Shown one piece after another: positions 8,774 to 16,211 of a stretch of DNA of 47,396 nucleotides (its first letter is position 1; every line of letters starts with the position of its first letter). Position numbers and translations under genes: made by a program. The notes beneath the pieces were generated by a model that had not been told where the DNA came from, ran no database searches, and saw nothing but the letters and a program-made list of their open reading frames with translations. The stretch spans positions 1 through 47,396 of the forward strand of contig JAPLCQ010000063.1 in assembly GCA_026392115.1 (NCBI GenBank), read 5' to 3'. This DNA comes from Armatimonadota bacterium (GTDB taxonomy: Bacteria > Armatimonadota > Chthonomonadetes > Chthonomonadales > CAJBBX01).

Positions 8774-9865
8774 TCAGCTCCTCTTCTTGCGCGGCGACGG
8801 CGCGGGCGGGGCGGCGGGCTTGGGCGGCGCCACCTGCGCGGCGAGCTTGCGCGTCTTGCCGTCCGGCGACACGAGGAGCGCCCGCTGGCCCAGCGCCGAC
8901 TCGACGGTGATGCAGACCCAGCGGCCGTCGGGCGACCAGGTCGGCGCCCACGCATCGGCCGCATTCTCGTCCGGCGCGGTGAGCAGGGCGCTCGCCTTGC
9001 CGTCGGCGGTCAGGCAGTAGACCACGGCCACCTCGTGGGGCGCGCCCTTGGCGTCGGGCCGGGCCACGGTGGCCAGCAGAGCGATGCGGGAGCCGTCCGG
9101 CGAGAGGGCGGCGTAGACCACCTTGCGCGGCGCCCTGGCCTGGCCGGGGTTGATGGCGGCCGCTCGCTCGACCTGGGTGAGCTTCCCGGCGAAGCGCTGG
9201 GCCAGCGTCTGCTGGTAGGTGGAGACGAGCACGAAGCGCGGGTCCTTGGCGCGGCGCACCCACCGCACATGGCCGTCGGGCATGAGCCGGTAGCCCAGCA
9301 CGTCGCCGGTGGAGGTGAGGCGCACCGTCTCACCGGCCTCGAAGAGCGTGAGGTCGGACTCGTCGTCCACGGAGACCAGCGCCAGCAGGTTGTTGGTGCC
9401 GGGGACGAAGCCGACGTCCATCACGCCTTCGGGCTTGCCGGGCAGCTCGTAGGAAAAGGCCAGGCTGCCGTCCAGCGCGTCGTAGGCCTCCAGCGCTCCG
9501 GCCCCGCTGAGGTTCAAGACCGCAACCAGCGCGCCGTCGTCGCGCCAGGCCGCGGGGAACGCCTTGGCGGTCACGATGCGCCGGGCGCGGCGCTGGTCCA
9601 CATCGTGGACCCAGACGCCCAGGTTGGGCCCGTCCTGGACGTTGTAGGCCACACGGCGTCCGTTGGGCGACCAGACGCCGCCGAGGGAGCCCTTGCTCTC
9701 CGGGATGAGCGTTGAGCTTCCCCCGGCCGTAGCCACCATGCGGAGCCCCGCGTCGGTGGGGACGAGCAGGCGGCGGCCATCGGGCGAGAAGTCGCACCGC
9801 ACGGCGCAGCCGCCCACAAAGAGCGCGGCGATGGACAGAAGGCAGACGATCCCCTTGCGATGCAT
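8774..9865 (-). CDS. PD40 beta-propeller lipoprotein (TolB-like)
   Basis: The protein has 363 residues from the ATG at 9865, preceded by GGGAGGG. The N-terminus is a lipoprotein signal with lipobox FVGGC (Cys20). Repeated blades such as CDFSPDGRRLLVP, GVWSPNGRRVAYN, AALSPDGSRIALL and TWSPDGRWVCITV are PD40/WD40-like strands, so a secreted propeller anchored to a membrane is expected. The C-terminus is Pro/Ala- and Lys/Arg-rich. The frame stays open well upstream on this strand, but only the 9865 start gives a signal sequence and a ribosome binding site. It heads a tight unit with the isomerase and kinase; the functional link is unknown. Confidence 0.78.
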   Translation of the reverse strand: MHRKGIVCLLSIAALFVGGCAVRCDFSPDGRRLLVPTDAGLRMVATAGGSSTLIPESKGSLGGVWSPNGRRVAYNVQDGPNLGVWVHDVDQRRARRIVTAKAFPAAWRDDGALVAVLNLSGAGALEAYDALDGSLAFSYELPGKPEGVMDVGFVPGTNNLLALVSVDDESDLTLFEAGETVRLTSTGDVLGYRLMPDGHVRWVRRAKDPRFVLVSTYQQTLAQRFAGKLTQVERAAAINPGQARAPRKVVYAALSPDGSRIALLATVARPDAKGAPHEVAVVYCLTADGKASALLTAPDENAADAWAPTWSPDGRWVCITVESALGQRALLVSPDGKTRKLAAQVAPPKPAAPPAPSPRKKRS

Positions 9866-9997
9866 GGCGGCCCTCCCGGCAAGCGGCGATGGAGCAAGTG
9901 TACTCCCGATGCCGCGAGTCGGGGGTGGTCGGCTGGACAACGGGGTAGACTCGGCGCAAGGGCGGCGCCACGCGGCCCGCATACTGGGAGGAATGAC

Positions 9998-11023
9998 ATG
10001 GCTCCGATGGTTCTCGCGCTGGCTCTCTGCGCCGCGCTGGCCGCTACGGCTGTCGCCGCGGAACCGGCCGCGCCGGCCAAGATCATCCTGGATGTGGATA
10101 TGGCGGAGGACGTCGACGACGCCGGTGCGCTGGCCGTGCTCCACGCCCTTGCCGACCGGGGCGAGGCGGAGATTCTGGGCGTGCTCGTCTGCTCGAAGAA
10201 CGAGTGGGTCGCGCCTTGCGCCGATGCCATCAACACCTGGTACGGTCGGCCGAACGTGCCCATCGGCTACCAGCGCAGCCACGTCTTCGGCTACAAGAAC
10301 GCCAAAGACCCGCAGCACGAGACGCCGTCGAACTACGTGGAGAAGGTGGCCAAGGCTTGCCCGCACAAGCTGCAGAAGAGCAGCGATGCGCCCGACGCCG
10401 CCCTCCTCGCCCGCAAGCTGCTGGCCGCGCAACCCGACGGCAGCGTGACCATCGTCTCGGTGGGCTTCCTCACCAACCTTGCCGCCCTGCTCGACACGCG
10501 CCCCGACGAAGTGAGCCCTCTGGACGGCGAGGCGCTGGTGAAGCAGAAGGTGAAGGAGTGGGTCTGCATGGGCGGCGTCTTCCCGGAGGGGAGCTTCCCC
10601 GGCGGGGCCGGCGAGTACAACTTCATGTATGACACCGTCGCCTCGGTGCGTGCCATCAACGACTGGCCGACGCCCGTGGTCTTCAGCGGCTTCGCCATCG
10701 GCGCGGCCATCAAGGTGGGCGCGCGCCTCAGCGAAACGCCCGAGGCCAACCCCGTGCGCCAGTGCTACCAGCACTACAACGGCCTGACCAACCGCGAGGC
10801 GTGGGACCTGACGGCGGTACTCTACGCCGTGCGCGGAGCCGGGAACCTCTGGAAGCGCTCCGAGCAGGGCTTCTGCCTGATGCACGCCAAGGTGAGCCAC
10901 GGCGTCAACGAGTGGATACCCACGCCCGCCAAACAGCACCGCTACCTGCAGGAGCTGATGCCGCCCGCCGACGTCGGGAAGATTCTGGAGGCGCTCCTCA
11001 TCGCGCCGCCGAAGGGCAAGTAG
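9998..11023 (+). CDS. Secreted nucleoside hydrolase-like protein (IUNH superfamily)
   Basis: The protein has 341 residues from ATG 9998, with GGGAGGAATGAC just upstream. A signal peptide (MAPMVLALAL to VAAEP) precedes the calcium-binding nucleoside hydrolase motif, here D32-VDMAED-V-DD41-AGAL, an expanded form of the usual DTDPGIDDA. Later features are VTIVSVGFLTNLAALL and a phosphate- and ligand-loop-like VFSGFAIGAAIKVG. It diverges from the PD40 lipoprotein across 132 bases. The family cleaves N-ribosyl bonds of nucleosides; the secreted subgroup with the expanded motif is less well characterised, so exact substrates are open. Confidence 0.78.
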   Translation: MAPMVLALALCAALAATAVAAEPAAPAKIILDVDMAEDVDDAGALAVLHALADRGEAEILGVLVCSKNEWVAPCADAINTWYGRPNVPIGYQRSHVFGYKNAKDPQHETPSNYVEKVAKACPHKLQKSSDAPDAALLARKLLAAQPDGSVTIVSVGFLTNLAALLDTRPDEVSPLDGEALVKQKVKEWVCMGGVFPEGSFPGGAGEYNFMYDTVASVRAINDWPTPVVFSGFAIGAAIKVGARLSETPEANPVRQCYQHYNGLTNREAWDLTAVLYAVRGAGNLWKRSEQGFCLMHAKVSHGVNEWIPTPAKQHRYLQELMPPADVGKILEALLIAPPKGK

Positions 11024-11055
11024 CGACGGAGTTCGGCGGGGGCTGACCTGCAGGC

Positions 11056-12210
11056 TCAGGCCCTGGGGCGCTCTGCGGCGATGAGCGCCTCAAGCCCCGG
11101 CAGGCCGGTGACGGTGACGGTGAGGCCGTCGACACGGCGCTCGTAGGGCACGGGCGTGTCGGCGGTCACCAGCCAGTTCGCCCCCTCAGGGTACTTGCGC
11201 CGGAAGGCAGCCAGGTTCCGGGACGCGCCGGTCGAGGCCGACCACTTGCACTCGATCGCAGTCACTCGCCCCCTGTCGCCGCGCAGCACGAAGTCGACCT
11301 CGTGACCGTTGCGGTCGCGCCAGTAACCTACCTCGGGCCGTTGGAGGTGTGACTGAAGCTCGTTCAGCACAAGATGCTCCCACAGTTGGCCCAGGTCCTC
11401 GTGCCGGAGCGGACCCCAGCCGCGGAAGTAGCAGACGAACCCAGTGTCAAACCCGTAGACCTTCGGCGCCGCCACGATCTCGGTGGCCCGATGCTCTGAG
11501 AAGGGCCGCACGACGTGCATCACGCGGGTGGCCTCGAGCACGCCCAGGTAGTTCGCGGCCGTCGTGCGGCTGATCTCGCAGGGCGCCGCGATGCGCGTGG
11601 CCTCGAAGACCCCTCCGCTCTGCATGAAGAGCAACTCCGCTATCCGTTGGAAGCCGGTGCGGCGCTCCAGTCGGAAGAGCTCCTGGATGTCGCGGGCCCA
11701 GTAGGTGTCCACCCAGTCGGCAAAGTCGCGGTCGGGGCCGGCAGCATCCAGGAAGAAGGGCGGCAGGCCTCCGCGTTGCAGCCGGCGCCGCAGGTCCGGG
11801 CGGTCGAAGGCGACCAGGTCGGCGTGGTTCATCGGCGTAAGCCAGATATCGGCCTTCCGGCCCGTCAGGGTGTCGCGGAAGTGCGTCGATGCCTGCAGCG
11901 TGCTGGAGCCGGTGGCCAGCAGGCGTACCTCCGGGTAGTGGTCGGCCGCCACCTTGAGCGTCTCCGAGGGATTGGGTAGCCGCTGCACCTCATCAAGGAC
12001 CACCCGCTTGCCGCGTGCGGCGGTCAGGAAGGACTCCGGGTCGGCGAGGAGCCGCCGAACACTGGGCAACTCGCAGTCCAGGTACTCCACGTCGGGGAGC
12101 GAGCGGCTCAACACCGTCTTTCCGGCCCGGCGGACGCCGGAGAGCCAGACGACGGTGCGCCGCCGCCACGCTGCCTCAATGCGTTCCATCCACCACTCGC
12201 GTTGCGTCAT
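11056..12210 (-). CDS. AAA_14/DUF4143 ATPase
   Basis: The protein has 384 residues from the ATG at 12210. Walker A is GVRRAGKT (25-32) and Walker B is VVLDEVQ (Asp73-Glu74). LLATGSSTL is a sensor-1-like motif. The DUF4143 part begins about residue 170 (VDTYWARDIQELFRLERRTGF) and includes a winged-helix segment (TAANYLGVLEATRVM). The C-terminus carries EVDFVLRG...AIECK, a PD-(D/E)XK-like pattern usual in this family. Such genes are widespread, often transferred, and of unclear function. A near-perfect palindrome sits 13 bases upstream of the start, consistent with autoregulation. Confidence 0.85.
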   Translation of the reverse strand: MTQREWWMERIEAAWRRRTVVWLSGVRRAGKTVLSRSLPDVEYLDCELPSVRRLLADPESFLTAARGKRVVLDEVQRLPNPSETLKVAADHYPEVRLLATGSSTLQASTHFRDTLTGRKADIWLTPMNHADLVAFDRPDLRRRLQRGGLPPFFLDAAGPDRDFADWVDTYWARDIQELFRLERRTGFQRIAELLFMQSGGVFEATRIAAPCEISRTTAANYLGVLEATRVMHVVRPFSEHRATEIVAAPKVYGFDTGFVCYFRGWGPLRHEDLGQLWEHLVLNELQSHLQRPEVGYWRDRNGHEVDFVLRGDRGRVTAIECKWSASTGASRNLAAFRRKYPEGANWLVTADTPVPYERRVDGLTVTVTGLPGLEALIAAERPRA

Positions 12211-12222
12211 GCAGGCAGTATG

Positions 12223-12243
12223 GCATTTCGCGGCGCGAGATGC
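12223..12243. promoter_or_regulatory. 21-bp near-perfect palindrome upstream of the DUF4143 ATPase gene
   Basis: Arms GCATTTCGCG and CGCGAGATGC flank a central G; nine of ten arm pairs match (one T/G mismatch). It lies 13-33 bases before the ATPase start in the divergent intergenic region, where a repressor or autoregulator would bind. A second dyad, TGCAA-N6-TTGCA at 12241-12256, directly abuts it. Confidence 0.5.
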
Positions 12244-12286
12244 AAGACTGGTTGCACTTCGCATAGGCCCGCGAAGGCGCTGGCAC

Positions 12287-12314
12287 TTGTCGGGGCCGTT
12301 CGATCGGGTACGAT
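12287..12314 (+). promoter_or_regulatory. Candidate sigma70-type promoter for the secreted protein at 12370
   Basis: TTGTCG (12287-12292), a 16-base spacer and TACGAT (12309-12314), each matching consensus at four of six positions. Two direct copies of CGATCGG spaced 10 bp (12301 and 12311) overlap the -10 region and could be an activator or repressor site. The assignment is weak without expression data. Confidence 0.35.
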
Positions 12315-12369
12315 CGGTCGTGATGCCGGGCCTCTGGGGTGCGCGAGCGGTCGCGCAAGGGAGACCAAG

Positions 12370-14286
12370 ATGACGCGTGCGTATCCTTCGATCATAGCTC
12401 CCGGCCTGGCCATGCTGCTGCCGGTGGCGGCCGGGGCGGGGCAGGTGGTCGGCGTAACGGTCACGCCGCATGCCGTCGCGCCCAGCATGCGCTACTCCCG
12501 CTCGCGCGGGGGTGGGCCGGCCGCGCGCGTCCAGCTCTTCGTCAAGGGCCCGGCGATGCCGGGCCGGTTCGCGGACAAGTCCCCCGCTGAGCTGCTGAAG
12601 TCGGGCGACTGGGCCTGGCACGATACCGGCGCGGCTGTCAGCGCCCCCGAGGGAGCCCTCAGCGTCTGGACGCTCAACGGCAAGAGCGCACGTTGGGGCG
12701 TGGGGCAGTCGTTCGAGGTGGAGGGCGAGGGCCTGGCCTCCGCTCGCATCAGCATCGACGCCCCGCTCCGCTGGATGTCCGCCGTCACCTTCCTCGCCTC
12801 CGACGGTTCGGTGAGCCCGGACACCCTCGTCGTCCACGTGGCCAACGAGGGTTCCGACCCGGTTACGGTCACCGGATTGCGTCTCTGGTTGCCAAGGGCG
12901 GGCGGCGAGTGGCAGACGCTCTGGCCCCGGAAGCCCGTGCCGTTGGCCCTGCGGGTGCCTGCAGGCGACAAGGGCGTGGTGGTGAAGCGCCTGGGCAGGG
13001 TGCCGCTCACCTACTGCGCCGTCGAGCTGACCACGTCGGCGGGGCCGCTCTGGGCGCACCTGCGGATCAAGCGCGAGGCGTTCGATATTAGCGGAGGCTG
13101 GGTGGGCGACAACGTGACCAAGGAGCCCTACCTGCAACTGCTCTCACACCTGCATGTGAATACGGGGCACCTGGGCGCCACGCCGGGCTACACGGACAAT
13201 CCCGATCTCTATCGCCGCTTCCCGCTCAAGCTGTTCAACAAGCTCGACCCGCTCGCCACCTTCGACAGCGACGCCTGGCTGCCCAACATCCACGCGGTGG
13301 AGTGGCTGGGCGAGCCGCAGTACGGCGGCGGACGCCCGGTGCCGCCGCAGGACGTCTTCGACCAGTTGCTTCCCTACCGGCAGACGCGGCTGGCCACGAC
13401 GGTGACGCACAGCGAGGAGCGAATCTGGGGCTGGTACGCGGGCCTATCCGACTACCCGCACTACGACTCGTACAGGGTCGTGGCGCCCTCGGCGGACCAG
13501 TGGCGGCTCTATGACCGCTGGGGCGGCAAGCGCCTCCGCTGGGGCGCTCCGCTGGAGACCGTCGGCGATATGTGCCGCTCGCTCCGCGAACTGAACCGCC
13601 CCGCGCCCTGCGCCTACTGGTCCCAGGGGCCGCACGACGGCTGGGACGGCTTCGACGGTCGGGCGCGGCGCAGCCCCACGCCTGAGGAGCTCCGATCGCA
13701 GGCCATGCACGCCCTGTCCACGCGCATCACGTCGATCTACTGGTTCAACCTGTCGCTCAAATCGCTCATGGCGTTCCCCGATACGTGGGACGCCATAACC
13801 CGCATCGGCCGCGAGATTCGAATGCTCGACGACCTCTACCTGACCGGCGACGCCTATCGCTTTGAGCGGCTGGCGCTGCCCGACGGATCGCCGGACTGGG
13901 ACCTGGCCTCCATCGCCGCCCCGGATGCCGCCCTGCTCTTCGCCCTGGACACCCGCTACGTCCCCGATCCAAAGGCCAACGTCTTCCGGTTCGGGCCGCC
14001 CAGAACCGCCTCCTTCCGGTTCGCGCTCCCGAGCCGCCTCCGCAAGCCGCTCGACCTCTTCCGCGTCGACGCCGACGGCGTCCACCCCGCGCGCTGGTCC
14101 GCTACCGTCGCGGGGGTTGAGATCACGGACGAGCGGTCGCAGGACGCTATCTACGTGGCCACGCGCGACCGGAACCTGCGCACGAAGCTCGAGGCGAGGC
14201 GCCTCATGGTCATAGCGCACGAGGAGGCGCACCCGGTCGACATGGCCGCGCTGAAGGCGTTGCTGGGTCCGGCCAAGCGCGACTGA
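12370..14286 (+). CDS. Secreted uncharacterised protein, TIM-barrel glycosidase-like
   Basis: The protein has 638 residues from ATG 12370 with a GGGAGA ribosome binding site. A signal peptide spans residues 1-24 (LLPVAAGAG). An N-terminal beta-rich part (about 30-230) is followed by a likely alpha/beta barrel with aromatic- and acid-rich strands (NTGHLGATPGYTDNPDLY, WLPNIHAVEWLGEPQYGG, PAPCAYWSQGPHDGWDGF), then a C-terminal beta domain. The pattern resembles secreted glycoside hydrolases, but I cannot assign a family. It converges with the DUF4139 gene across 39 bases. Confidence 0.72.
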   Translation: MTRAYPSIIAPGLAMLLPVAAGAGQVVGVTVTPHAVAPSMRYSRSRGGGPAARVQLFVKGPAMPGRFADKSPAELLKSGDWAWHDTGAAVSAPEGALSVWTLNGKSARWGVGQSFEVEGEGLASARISIDAPLRWMSAVTFLASDGSVSPDTLVVHVANEGSDPVTVTGLRLWLPRAGGEWQTLWPRKPVPLALRVPAGDKGVVVKRLGRVPLTYCAVELTTSAGPLWAHLRIKREAFDISGGWVGDNVTKEPYLQLLSHLHVNTGHLGATPGYTDNPDLYRRFPLKLFNKLDPLATFDSDAWLPNIHAVEWLGEPQYGGGRPVPPQDVFDQLLPYRQTRLATTVTHSEERIWGWYAGLSDYPHYDSYRVVAPSADQWRLYDRWGGKRLRWGAPLETVGDMCRSLRELNRPAPCAYWSQGPHDGWDGFDGRARRSPTPEELRSQAMHALSTRITSIYWFNLSLKSLMAFPDTWDAITRIGREIRMLDDLYLTGDAYRFERLALPDGSPDWDLASIAAPDAALLFALDTRYVPDPKANVFRFGPPRTASFRFALPSRLRKPLDLFRVDADGVHPARWSATVAGVEITDERSQDAIYVATRDRNLRTKLEARRLMVIAHEEAHPVDMAALKALLGPAKRD

Positions 14287-14325
14287 CCCGGGAGGCATGG
14301 ACGCGGGCCTGGTACTGCTCCTGGC

Positions 14326-15741
14326 CTACCGCACCGTGACGATCCGGTAGGTCACATCCAGTTCCCCGTGCGCCGGGACCTCCACATCGAACGCCACGGT
14401 GGAGCTGTCGATGCTGCGGCACGGGTGCGACGGCTCCTCGATGCCGCCGCCGGCGCACATCCGCTCGAAGATCGTCACGGTCGCGGCGACCGGCCGGGAG
14501 TTGCGGAGCGTTACGACGAACCGCTCGTCGGTTCTCTGCTTGCCGCTCCTTCGGAACTCCGTGCGCCGGTGCGTGGCGGCCAGATCGAACGCGCCGCCCA
14601 GGTCCAGCCGCAGCCACTCGCCTGCCGACTTGGGCTCCACCGGGCAGACGCCGACATAGGTGGCCGCGCCCGAGGCTGAGACGGCATCGACGAGCGCCTG
14701 ACCGCCCGGCAACGGCAGCCCGAGGTGCGGCGCCGCGTTACGGAACGCGACGTAGCCGCGCACCGGGCAGGTCGTTACGGTGTCCCAGCCGTCGCCGGGG
14801 CGGTAGTCGGCGTTCCATCGGCGCCTCAGATCGCCTCGTGGGTCCACGGTGTAGCTTCGGCTTACGGGTACCGCGTCGCTGCCGAAGAGGGTGGCCTGCA
14901 CGGTGGCGCCCGCGGGCAGCGTCATCGGTTCCGGTACGGTGTACAGGTAGCAGTCCCCCACCTCTGTGGGCTCGCACCCGTCACTCGGCGGTCCGTACGC
15001 TATGCTCTCACGCATGTGCAGGGGCGAGCGTGAGCCGCGGTTCTCCGGCGCCTCCACCTCTCCGGCGACGAGGTGCAGCGTGGCGTCGGCGAAGCTGGTG
15101 TCGGTCTCGTTGCTGATGCTCGCCACGCCGGACAGGCGGCACGTCGACCCGTCGGGCGCCAGTTCGACGTTGTACGCTATGGACCAACTCAGGCCGTCCG
15201 TCAGGTAGCGGACCTCCATGTCCCCGGAGTACGGCCCCGGGCTCGCGATGCGGACGGACGGCTGTCGCTGCCTCGGGAGGCGTTCCGGCCATGCCTGGAG
15301 CGAGATTCGCTCAGGAGCCGCCATGTGCAGCGTGCCGTCGGCAAGCTCCACGACCGCCATGGGGCGCTGCGAACGCTCACGGTAGCCACGATCCTCGTCC
15401 GCTTCCTCGGGTGCGGCCACCAGGACGCCGGGCATCGGGTCCGTGAGTGTGCGGTCCAGCGGCGCCAGCCAGACGGCCCGGCCCACGGCCGCGGCCAGAA
15501 GCACGTTCGCCGACAGGCCGAAGCTCGGGACATCGACGCCGAGAGCTCTGATGCCCCCCTCGCCGGCGATCCGGCACCGGAGGGTGTCACTGTGGATGCT
15601 GGACGGAAGGCCGGGCAGGGCCACCTGGTTGCGGCCTGCCTCCAGCCGGATCGGCCTGGTCTCGCTGACCGTCGCAAAGCCGGACGTGTAGGCCGTGATC
15701 GCCACGTCGCGTATAGCGGTAACGCCATTGCTCTGAGCCAT
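14326..15741 (-). CDS. DUF4139 domain protein
   Basis: The protein has 471 residues. The N-terminus (TAIRDVAITAYTSGFATVSE) and the core YLTDGLSWSIAYNVEL...LSGVASISNETDTSFADATLHLVAGEV are diagnostic of DUF4139 proteins. The C-terminus is beta-rich (FVVTLRNSRPVAATVTIFER). No signal peptide or membrane segment is visible, whereas many relatives are exported, so a cytoplasmic product or a missed upstream start is possible. Function is unknown for the family. The gene stands alone, with the mazF remnant upstream. Confidence 0.78.
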   Translation of the reverse strand: MAQSNGVTAIRDVAITAYTSGFATVSETRPIRLEAGRNQVALPGLPSSIHSDTLRCRIAGEGGIRALGVDVPSFGLSANVLLAAAVGRAVWLAPLDRTLTDPMPGVLVAAPEEADEDRGYRERSQRPMAVVELADGTLHMAAPERISLQAWPERLPRQRQPSVRIASPGPYSGDMEVRYLTDGLSWSIAYNVELAPDGSTCRLSGVASISNETDTSFADATLHLVAGEVEAPENRGSRSPLHMRESIAYGPPSDGCEPTEVGDCYLYTVPEPMTLPAGATVQATLFGSDAVPVSRSYTVDPRGDLRRRWNADYRPGDGWDTVTTCPVRGYVAFRNAAPHLGLPLPGGQALVDAVSASGAATYVGVCPVEPKSAGEWLRLDLGGAFDLAATHRRTEFRRSGKQRTDERFVVTLRNSRPVAATVTIFERMCAGGGIEEPSHPCRSIDSSTVAFDVEVPAHGELDVTYRIVTVR

Positions 15742-15943
15742 CGCTGCTCGCCTCCTCGGACGCCATGTCAGGACGCCTACCCCTACACTCCCGCCGGCAC
15801 GGCGAAACCGGAAAGGCCAGCGGAAGGTTCGCCCGGGAAAGGCCAGGAGTACGGAACGAGTGGAACACTCCGGCTGACACGACCCCGCTGATAGTCGCGA
15901 CGCCGGCTGAGAGGGAGCCCAGAGCGCTGTCCGGTTCGGAGTG

Positions 15944-16140
15944 GTGAGGCGCGGGGAGATTTCGTGGGGTGACCTTCCGGAGGCGCGGGCCTCGGAGCCG
16001 GGCTACCGAAGGACTCCGTGGTGAACGTCAGCCAGGTGATCACGCTGGATCAGGAGCTCCTCGTCGACCGGGTCGCCACGATCCCGCCGTCTGCGCTCGC
16101 CGCGGTGGAGCGCGGCTTGCGCCTCGCCATGGGCTTGTAG
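15944..16140 (+). pseudogene. Collapsed mazF/pemK toxin remnant
   Basis: From GTG 15944 the reading VRRGEISWGDLP-EARASEPGYRR is the MazF N-terminus. In another frame, GLPKDSVVNVSQ continues to ERGLRLAMGL and TAG 16138-16140, the MazF C-terminus. Only about 65 of the usual 110 or so codons remain, and the halves are out of frame, so the toxin cannot be made. Both halves share GGGCTACCG at 16000-16008: it encodes GYR in the first frame and GLP in the second, so a deletion between two copies of this 9-mer explains the loss. No antitoxin is recognisable in 15742-15943, which otherwise shows nothing. Confidence 0.8.
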
Positions 16141-16211
16141 GAACGCGCCGCCGGGGCGGTAAACTCACCTTGCGGCCCGGGCCACCACGCCTGTGCCCGA
16201 GGAGGCGCCCC

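Noticed and set aside
8774-10939. Extending the PD40 lipoprotein upstream to 10939
   Set aside because: The extra part is antisense to the nucleoside hydrolase, lacks domain signal, and would bury the lipoprotein signal starting at 9865.
15742-15943. Antitoxin gene upstream of the mazF remnant
   Set aside because: Short frames here show no MazE, AbrB or ribbon-helix-helix motif.
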